Origin: an uncultured Prevotellaceae bacterium
GTDB lineage: Bacteria > Bacteroidota > Bacteroidia > Bacteroidales > Bacteroidaceae
Assembly (NCBI GenBank): GCA_946407325.1
Contig: CAMJNN010000013.1
Span: 1 to 21,749, forward strand
Length of the DNA stretch: 21,749 nucleotides
Reading direction: 5' to 3'
This document shows positions 16,963 through 21,749 of this stretch, piece after piece. The notes beneath the pieces are model-generated. The model saw only the letters and a program-made list of their open reading frames with translations, ran no database searches and had not been told where the DNA came from. A program made the position numbers and the translations under genes. The stretch's first letter is position 1, and the number at the start of each line of letters is the position of its first letter.

Positions 16963-18186
16963 ATGGGAAAAGTGCTTATTATCGGCGCAGGCGGCGTGGC
17001 TACCGTAGCTGCATTCAAGGTGGCTCAGAATCCTGACGTGTTTACAGACATCACCATAGCCAGCAGGACAAAGGCTAAGTGTGACAAACTGGCTAAGGCC
17101 ATTGGTAATCCCAATATCAAGACCGCGCAGGTGGATGCTGACAATGTAGAAGACCTGGTGAAGCTCTTCAACGAGGTGAAGCCTGATATCGTAATGAACC
17201 TGGCATTGCCCTACCAAGACCTCACCATCATGGAGGCATGCCTGAAGACGGGCGTCAACTATCTCGACACCGCCAACTACGAGCCACGCGACGAGGCTCA
17301 CTTCGAGTATAGCTGGCAGTGGGCTTACAAGCAGCGTTTCGAAGATGCTGGCCTGACAGCCATCTTGGGTTGCGGTTTCGACCCAGGTGTGAGTGGCGTT
17401 TATACAGCTTATGCCGCCAAGCATCACTTCGATGAAATTCACGTATTGGACATCGTGGATTGCAACGCTGGTAATCACCACAAGGCTTTTGCCACCAACT
17501 TTAACCCAGAAATCAACATCCGTGAGATTACCCAGAAGGGCCTATATTATAAAGATGGTAAATGGATAGAGACGGAACCGTTGGAGATCCACCAACCCAT
17601 CACCTACCCTAACATAGGTCCGCGTGAGTCATACCTCATGCACCACGAAGAGCTGGAATCGTTGGTAAAGAACTACCCCACCATCAAACTGGCTCGTTTC
17701 TGGATGACCTTCGGAGAGCAATACCTCAAGTACCTCGATGTCATTCAGGGCATCGGCATGAGCCGCATCGACGAGATTGAATACGAGGCACCATTGGCCG
17801 ACGGCACAGGCAATGCCAAGGTGAAGATAGTACCGTTGCAGTTCCTGAAGGCCGTACTGCCCAACCCACAAGATCTGGGTGAGAACTACGAAGGAGAGAC
17901 CTCCATCGGTTGTCGCATCCGTGGTATCAAGGACGGTAAGGAACGCACTTATTATGTATATAACAACTGCAGTCACCAGGAAGCCTACAAGGAAACCGGC
18001 ATGCAGGGCGTGAGCTACACCACAGGTGTGCCCGCCATGATTGGTGCCATGATGTTCCTCAAAGGCTTGTGGAAGCGTCCAGGCGTATGGAATGTCGAGG
18101 ATTTCGACCCCGATCCATTCATGGAACAGCTCAACAAGCAAGGACTGCCTTGGCACGAGGTATTTGACGGCGATTTAGAACTTTGA
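16963..18186 (+). CDS. Carboxynorspermidine/carboxyspermidine synthase (saccharopine dehydrogenase family)
   Basis: A 407-residue NAD(P)-dependent enzyme. The N-terminal Rossmann motif is VLIIGAGGVATVAAFK (Gly8, Gly10, Gly11), followed by the family segments NLALPYQDLTIMEACL, VNYLDTANYEP and GCGFDPGVSGVYTAYA, then a C-terminal catalytic domain with DCNAGNHHKAFATNF and SYTTGVPAMIGAMM. Close relatives in gut Bacteroidetes reductively condense aspartate semialdehyde with putrescine or diaminopropane to carboxyspermidine or carboxynorspermidine in the alternative polyamine pathway; a decarboxylase completes the route but is not in this window. Lysine metabolism is the main alternative suggested by the family name, but the motifs fit the polyamine branch better. 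It has its own strong promoter and lies 50 bases before recA. Confidence 0.88.
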   Translation: MGKVLIIGAGGVATVAAFKVAQNPDVFTDITIASRTKAKCDKLAKAIGNPNIKTAQVDADNVEDLVKLFNEVKPDIVMNLALPYQDLTIMEACLKTGVNYLDTANYEPRDEAHFEYSWQWAYKQRFEDAGLTAILGCGFDPGVSGVYTAYAAKHHFDEIHVLDIVDCNAGNHHKAFATNFNPEINIREITQKGLYYKDGKWIETEPLEIHQPITYPNIGPRESYLMHHEELESLVKNYPTIKLARFWMTFGEQYLKYLDVIQGIGMSRIDEIEYEAPLADGTGNAKVKIVPLQFLKAVLPNPQDLGENYEGETSIGCRIRGIKDGKERTYYVYNNCSHQEAYKETGMQGVSYTTGVPAMIGAMMFLKGLWKRPGVWNVEDFDPDPFMEQLNKQGLPWHEVFDGDLEL

Positions 18187-18236
18187 AAACAACGATGTAA
18201 TTTTTATATCATTCATTAACAAATTAAATTATTTTT

Positions 18237-19280
18237 ATGGCAAAAGAAGAAATGAATTTCGACAAGCCTGCACCATCAGCCGAGAAGCTGAAAGCCTTGC
18301 AGGCAGCGATGTCTAAGATTGAGAAAGATTTTGGAAAAGGCTCTATTATGAAATTGGGCGATGACCATGTGGAACAAGTAGAAGTGATTCCTACCGGCTC
18401 CATCGGCCTTAACGCCGCATTGGGCGTGGGAGGCTATCCCCGTGGCAGAATCATCGAGATCTACGGTCCCGAGTCATCAGGTAAGACCACCCTGGCCATT
18501 CATGCCATTGCCGAGGCACAGAAACAAGGCGGCATAGCTGCATTCATCGATGCAGAGCATGCCTTCGACCGTTTCTATGCCGCCAAGCTGGGCGTAGATG
18601 TAGATAACCTGCTGATTTCCCAGCCTGATAACGGCGAACAGGCACTCGATATTGCCGAGCAGCTGATTCGTTCGTCAGCCATCGATATCATCATCATCGA
18701 CTCAGTAGCAGCACTGACCCCCAAAAAAGAGATTGAGGGCGAGATGGGCGACTCAGTAGTAGGCTTGCAAGCACGACTGATGAGTCAGGCCCTGCGTAAG
18801 CTCACCGCAACCGTCAGCAAGACACGCACCACCTGCATCTTCATCAACCAGTTGCGTGAGAAGATAGGCGTAATGTTTGGCAACCCAGAGACCACCACCG
18901 GTGGTAATGCCCTGAAGTTCTACGCCAGCATCCGCATCGACATCCGCAGTGCATCACCCATCAAGAACGGTGAAGAAGTGATTGGCCGCTCTACCCGCAT
19001 CAAGATTGTAAAGAACAAGGTGGCCCCACCATTCCGCAAGTGCGAAGTGGACATCATGTTTGGCGAAGGCATCAGCAAGGTAGGCGAGATCATCGATCTG
19101 GGTGTAGAATATGGCATCATCAAGAAGAGTGGCAGCTGGTTCAGCTATAACGACACCAAGCTCGGCCAAGGCCGCGATGCCACCAAGCAGGTGATTGCCG
19201 ACAATCCTGAGTTGGCAGACGAGTTAGAAGCCAAAATCTCAGAAGCGATGCAAGGAAACGTGCCCATGTCAGCCGATTGA
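18237..19280 (+). CDS. recA: Recombinase RecA
   Basis: A 347-residue recombinase that coats single-stranded DNA with ATP, drives strand exchange and stimulates self-cleavage of LexA/UmuD-type proteins. Diagnostic motifs are Walker A GPESSGKT (77-84), DAEHAFD, the Walker B strand [17 protein letters not shown], the L1/L2 loop region ([20 protein letters not shown]) and the C-terminal [15 protein letters not shown]. The length is normal. The 50-base gap upstream is AT-rich with no perfect promoter; TTTG at its left edge followed 19 bases later by TATATCAT is only a weak match, so co-transcription with the upstream gene is likely. A strong terminator follows. The umuDC operon converges on it, placing two DNA-damage functions side by side. 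Confidence 0.99.
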   Translation: MAKEEMNFDKPAPSAEKLKALQAAMSKIEKDFGKGSIMKLGDDHVEQVEVIPTGSIGLNAALGVGGYPRGRIIEIYGPESSGKTTLAIHAIAEAQKQGGIAAFIDAEHAFDRFYAAKLGVDVDNLLISQPDNGEQALDIAEQLIRSSAIDIIIIDSVAALTPKKEIEGEMGDSVVGLQARLMSQALRKLTATVSKTRTTCIFINQLREKIGVMFGNPETTTGGNALKFYASIRIDIRSASPIKNGEEVIGRSTRIKIVKNKVAPPFRKCEVDIMFGEGISKVGEIIDLGVEYGIIKKSGSWFSYNDTKLGQGRDATKQVIADNPELADELEAKISEAMQGNVPMSAD

Positions 19281-19301
19281 CACTGCACAGGTCTAATCAA
19301 C

Positions 19302-19339
19302 AAGAAGGAGGAGAACCGCTGTTCCCCTCCTTCTTTTTT
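19302..19339 (+). terminator. Rho-independent terminator of recA
   Basis: Arms beginning AAGAAGGAGG and GAAC pair with GTTC and CCTCCTTCTT around a CGCT loop, with one A/C mismatch, followed by a run of T to 19339. On the - strand the T-rich tract after the hairpin is weaker, but it may also stop the converging umuDC transcript. Confidence 0.92.
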
Positions 19340-19403
19340 ATGATTCCTTGTTGACAGTAACCTCAATCTTTCCACGTGCCAGTAGTCTGATTGCCTTTGG
19401 CAT
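19338..19403 (-). CDS. Possible 21-residue basic peptide downstream of umuC
   Basis: A short open frame begins with ATG 20 bases after the umuC stop. It encodes MPKAIRLLARGKIEVTV, then four more residues, and its TAA (19338-19340) touches the recA terminator. The product would be basic and partly amphipathic. No Shine-Dalgarno is visible, but most genes here lack one. I do not recognise the family. It would be the last cistron of the umuDC operon. Chance is a serious alternative at this length. Confidence 0.35.
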   Translation of the reverse strand: MPKAIRLLARGKIEVTVNKES

Positions 19404-19423
19404 CGTACTAAAAATACAACGAT

Positions 19424-20719
19424 TTATTTTAACTTTATAATGTCACTCCACCGAGTAGTGGGGTTCTCACTCTTAAAGTCGTGCTTCATGGCATCGGCAA
19501 ACACATTTGCCTTGCCCTTGCCTCCTTTGCTGGTATATTGCTGACTGCCCAGCACAACCGTTTCAGAACCATTGACTTTATTGATCTTGTCGATGGCCGC
19601 ATCCAGCCGATGCAGCTTGCTGTATTGCTCGCCATTGATGTCGAACAAGTCCTGCTGGACAGGAGAATTGGGATAAATGCCATTCACGATAACACCCGCT
19701 TTCTTATACTGAAAACCCTTCTGATATACCTTCTTCAGCGCCTCGTTAGCCGCCTGACAGATGGTGATAGTCGAGTTGGAGGGCGTCAACAATCGCACCT
19801 CCTGGAAGTTCCAATACTGAGCCAGGTCTTCACGAAAAGCGTTGGTGTGGATGAACACCCCCACGATAGACGCCACCGTATCCTGTTGCCTCAGTTTCTC
19901 CGCACAACGCGCTGCAAAGTTCGACACATGCGTGCGTATAGTCTCATAATCGCTGATCATCCCAGTAAAGCTACGACTCGTACAGATGCTCTTCTTCTTG
20001 GCCAGCTCCTCGTTAGGCACACAATCCCATCCGTTCAGCTCCCTCCAAGTACGAAGAATAACGATGTTGTTGAATACCGCCCTCACCCACGACTCGCTCT
20101 TGCTCGCAAAGTCGTAAGCAGTCACCACCCCCTCCGACTGCAAACGTGCGGCGTAGCGCCTTCCTATGCCCCACACATCTCCTATGGGATACAGCTTCAA
20201 CGCCTTCACGCGCTTCTCGTCATTGTCAATCAGGCAACAGTGCCGATAGCCCTTATATTTCTTGGCAAAATGACTCGCCACCTTCGCAAGTGTCTTGTTC
20301 GCAGCTATGCCTATGCTCACAGGCATTCCCACGCTCTTCCTCACACGCTTGTGCAAAGCCTCACCCCACTTCTTCAGGTCCATCTGCTCCATCCCATCCA
20401 GATAGACAAAGCACTCGTCGATGGAGTATCGGAAGTATGACGGCGCCTCCTGTCTGATGATCTCCACCACACGCCCCGTCAGTTCGCCATACAGCTCATA
20501 GTTAGAAGAAAACACAGCTATCTCCTCATTCGGAAACTGCTCTTTCACTTGGTAGTAAGGCGTTCCAGCCTTGATGCCCAACTTCTTCGCCTCATTGCTT
20601 CGCGCCACCACACAACCGTCGTTGTTAGACAAAACGATAACAGGCTTCCCCTCCAAGTCAGGATGGAAAACCCGCTCACAACTCACGTAGCAGTTATCAC
20701 AGTCAATGATGCCGTACAT
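19424..20719 (-). CDS. umuC: Y-family DNA polymerase V subunit UmuC
   Basis: A 431-residue translesion polymerase that, with processed UmuD, copies past DNA lesions. The catalytic metal ligands are visible: Asp6 and nearby Asp8 in GIIDCDNCYVSCERVF, and Asp101-Glu102 in RYSIDECFVYLDG; Tyr11 is at the expected steric-gate position. The thumb region follows (YPIGDVWGIGRRYA), then the little-finger domain and a C-terminal DUF4113-like segment. QQDLF at 355-359 fits the beta-clamp-binding motif. The length matches the E. coli protein (422). It begins three bases (AGG) after the umuD stop, so the two are translationally coupled. No frameshift or missing catalytic residue is seen, so it should be functional. 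Confidence 0.97.
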   Translation of the reverse strand: MYGIIDCDNCYVSCERVFHPDLEGKPVIVLSNNDGCVVARSNEAKKLGIKAGTPYYQVKEQFPNEEIAVFSSNYELYGELTGRVVEIIRQEAPSYFRYSIDECFVYLDGMEQMDLKKWGEALHKRVRKSVGMPVSIGIAANKTLAKVASHFAKKYKGYRHCCLIDNDEKRVKALKLYPIGDVWGIGRRYAARLQSEGVVTAYDFASKSESWVRAVFNNIVILRTWRELNGWDCVPNEELAKKKSICTSRSFTGMISDYETIRTHVSNFAARCAEKLRQQDTVASIVGVFIHTNAFREDLAQYWNFQEVRLLTPSNSTITICQAANEALKKVYQKGFQYKKAGVIVNGIYPNSPVQQDLFDINGEQYSKLHRLDAAIDKINKVNGSETVVLGSQQYTSKGGKGKANVFADAMKHDFKSENPTTRWSDIIKLK

Positions 20720-20722
20720 CCT

Positions 20723-21151
20723 TTATTTCTTCCAGTTCTTGATGGTCCATACCACCACTCCCCACACCTCGAAGTCAGTCCCCTCGTCAATGCGTATAGG
20801 CTTATATCTTTTATTCGCAGGCAGCAGTTCGATATACCCCTCCTGCTTATGCTTCAAGTCCAGCCGTTTGATGGTAAACTCCTCATTCACATACGCCACG
20901 ATAATATCCCCGTCAGCCGCCTCCAACGAGCGGTCAATCACCGCAATATCCCCATCATCAATGCCCGCATCCCTCATCGAGTCGCCATCCACACGCCCAT
21001 AGAACGTTGCCTCCGGATGCTTTATCAAGTCCCTGTTAAAGTCAAGACTATTCCTCAGATAGTCCTCTGCAGGCGATGGGAACCCCGCCTTTATCGATGG
21101 CGCCAGCTGCAGCTCCAGCGATTCCTTGAACTCACCTCTTAATATCTTCAT
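20723..21151 (-). CDS. umuD: UmuD-like S24 peptidase, DNA polymerase V accessory subunit
   Basis: A 142-residue protein of the LexA/UmuD family. It shows a potential self-cleavage site Ala22-Gly23 in IKAGFPSPAEDY, the catalytic Ser58 in GRVDGDSMRDAGI and the catalytic Lys95 in EEFTIKRL, matching E. coli UmuD in spacing (24/25, 60, 97). No DNA-binding domain is present, so it is UmuD rather than LexA. RecA-stimulated cleavage would give the active UmuD' that partners UmuC. The start at 21151 is supported by GGAGG ten bases upstream (21162-21166 on the + strand as CCTCC), one of the few clear Shine-Dalgarno sites in the window. It precedes umuC by three bases. Confidence 0.96.
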   Translation of the reverse strand: MKILRGEFKESLELQLAPSIKAGFPSPAEDYLRNSLDFNRDLIKHPEATFYGRVDGDSMRDAGIDDGDIAVIDRSLEAADGDIIVAYVNEEFTIKRLDLKHKQEGYIELLPANKRYKPIRIDEGTDFEVWGVVVWTIKNWKK

Positions 21152-21192
21152 AGCATTTCAACCTCCACTCGCAACACACGCTGCAAGGGGGA

Positions 21193-21270
21193 TTATTCCT
21201 CCTGTTCATAATAATACGAGTAGTCGATGCCCTTCATGAATATCTCACGATCATCAATCTTGTCAGTCAT
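21193..21270 (-). CDS. Possible 25-residue acidic ORF between the BRO-N fragment and umuD
   Basis: This frame starts at an ATG inside the last codons of the BRO-N fragment (ATGACTGA overlap) and encodes MTDKIDDREIFMKGIDY, then a run of tyrosines and an acidic end, with a stop 41 bases before umuD. It is not recognised. The overlap geometry is typical of coupled genes, but it could also be residual sequence from a rearrangement that truncated the BRO gene. Confidence 0.3.
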   Translation of the reverse strand: MTDKIDDREIFMKGIDYSYYYEQEE

Positions 21271-21496
21271 CGCCCCTTGAATATTTGAACTCGTGAGTGA
21301 TACTCACGAGTTGAATGCCTGTTGTGACAAGCTTCTTTTTGAGCCAACGCCAATAGTTACCTGCCTTTACATAATCATCCTCGTCGTTAATGGCACGCAC
21401 GATGTCTGTGGCCGAGAACCACCATTTGTTATGATCCTCGTCCCACACGGCTCGCACTTCGCGATCGTTAAAGAATCGTATCGACTTCTTGCTCAT
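21263..21496 (-). CDS. Truncated BRO-N domain protein, first gene of the umuDC operon
   Basis: A 77-residue product matching the start of BRO-N/DinD-like antirepressor proteins common in Bacteroidetes phages and chromosomes: IRFFNDREVRAVWDEDHN, KWWFSATDIVRAI, NYWRWLKKKL and GIQLVSITHEFKY. Family members are usually well over 200 residues; here the similarity stops within the BRO-N fold and a short unrelated end (SRGDD) follows. It is therefore either a decayed fragment or a retained small DNA-binding protein. A perfect promoter stands immediately upstream, so the fragment is transcribed ahead of umuD and umuC. The ATG at 21496 lies only nine bases after the -7 box, giving a nearly leaderless mRNA. 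Fragment identity is fairly sure; function is unknown. Confidence 0.65.
   Translation of the reverse strand: MSKKSIRFFNDREVRAVWDEDHNKWWFSATDIVRAINDEDDYVKAGNYWRWLKKKLVTTGIQLVSITHEFKYSRGDD
21288..21312. repeat. Perfect 11-bp inverted repeat within the BRO-N fragment
   Basis: Arms AACTCGTGAGT and ACTCACGAGTT are exact reverse complements separated by GAT. The repeat overlaps the coding sequence for QLVSITHEF near the point where similarity to full-length BRO proteins ends. It could be an operator, an RNA hairpin attenuating the operon, or a recombination scar. No T run follows, so it is not a standard terminator. Confidence 0.85.
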
Positions 21497-21505
21497 ATAT
21501 TGAGC
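21491..21505 (-). promoter_or_regulatory. Candidate operator over the operon start
   Basis: An inverted repeat GCTCA-5 bases-TGAGC covers the end of the -7 box, the predicted transcription start and the ATG of the BRO-N fragment. A protein bound here would block transcription. The regulator is unknown; 5-bp arms can also arise by chance. Confidence 0.4.
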
Positions 21506-21534
21506 AAAGATAGTGCAAGTCGAAGACAGAACAA
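21505..21534 (-). promoter_or_regulatory. Bacteroidetes-type promoter of the BRO-N/umuDC operon
   Basis: On the - strand TTG (complement of 21532-21534, within TTTTG) is followed after exactly 19 bases by TATCTTTG (complement of 21505-21512), identical to the -7 box of the promoter at 16914. It points at the gene starting at 21496 and is the only strong promoter seen for umuDC. Confidence 0.85.
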
Positions 21535-21536
21535 AA

Positions 21537-21701
21537 TAAATTTATTTATTTTTTATGTTGAAACGCAGCCTATCTTATCTAAAGAATGGCTTGTATACGT
21601 AGTTTTTATCCATTAGCACTTTCTTGACTACGTTGCACGTTTCACGTTGCTTTAGTTGTTTTTATTATTTGTTCTACGTTCCATGAGTTGTAGATTTACC
21701 T
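21537..21701. other. AT-rich intergenic DNA without a recognisable gene
   Basis: No convincing coding frame, RNA or promoter was found. The motif CACGTT/ACGTTGC recurs three times within about 30 bases (from 21630: ACGTTGCACGTTTCACGTTG), with another ACGTT near 21677; this is a simple-repeat-like patch of unknown role. Confidence 0.5.
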
Positions 21702-21749
21702 TTATATATTTATATATATAATATATATATTATATATATAAATATATAA
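21702..21749. repeat. Perfect A/T-only palindrome of at least 48 bp
   Basis: The last 48 bases of the window equal their own reverse complement, centred between 21725 and 21726, with no spacer. It is an irregular AT sequence with TTT/AAA and AA/TT interruptions placed symmetrically, not a plain (TA)n run. Base 21701 (T) would extend it if the next base outside the window is A. Confidence 0.95.

Noticed and set aside
18182..18212. Separate recA promoter (TTTG, 19 bases, TATATCAT)
   Set aside because: The spacing is right, but the -7 element matches the consensus at too few positions to be listed as a feature.
19481..20440. Open frame of over 300 codons on the + strand opposite umuC
   Set aside because: It lies wholly within the complement of umuC, with low-complexity His/Leu/Arg composition and no promoter or domain.
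20723..21151. LexA repressor
   Set aside because: The protein starts just before the cleavage site and lacks the N-terminal winged-helix DNA-binding domain; it is directly coupled to umuC, so UmuD is the right call.
21293..21616. Open frame on the + strand opposite the BRO-N fragment
   Set aside because: It overlaps the strong - strand promoter and the BRO-N coding region and has no recognisable motif.

Overview
The window reads as chromosomal DNA of a gut or oral Bacteroidetes, most likely a Prevotella-type member of the Bacteroidales. The basis is the protein families (GH92 mannosidase, DUF4831, carboxynorspermidine synthase beside recA, lipoproteins with short lipoboxes), A-rich leaders with few Shine-Dalgarno sequences, and two textbook Bacteroidetes promoters (TTG, 19 bp, TAnnTTTG). 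No rRNA, tRNA, CRISPR array or insertion sequence was found. No gene-free stretch exceeds 300 bases; the longest is the AT-rich right end, about 250 bases.

Region 1 (1-14697, all + strand) is one dense run of eleven genes whose gaps are 25 bases or less, or which overlap: a membrane polyferredoxin cut by the left edge; a Tat-exported aldo/keto reductase with its own Fe-S motifs; an L-threonine aldolase; glycerol kinase; glycerol facilitator; a lipoprotein lactonase of the 6-phosphogluconolactonase fold; a DUF4831 protein with a heptanucleotide repeat inside its signal peptide; a GH92 alpha-mannosidase lipoprotein; a three-domain acyl-activating enzyme/ACP/acyltransferase; a hemolysin III family membrane protein; and a fucose-isomerase-like protein. 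The only supported common theme is glycerol uptake and phosphorylation together with a lipid acyltransferase. The rest is mixed housekeeping and glycan metabolism, perhaps grouped for co-transcription.

Region 2 (14716-19339) is housekeeping: dnaK on the - strand with a strong terminator, divergent from a promoter that drives carboxynorspermidine synthase and then recA, which ends in another strong hairpin terminator.

Region 3 (19338-21505, - strand) is a compact DNA-damage-tolerance operon. It has a perfect promoter, a truncated BRO-N domain protein, a possible 25-residue ORF, umuD, umuC and a possible 21-residue ORF that runs into the recA terminator. Short inverted repeats sit over the start codon and inside the BRO-N fragment. 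This is the most system-like and least conventional part of the window.

Region 4 (21506-21749) has no convincing gene and ends in a perfect A/T-only palindrome of at least 48 bp at the window edge.
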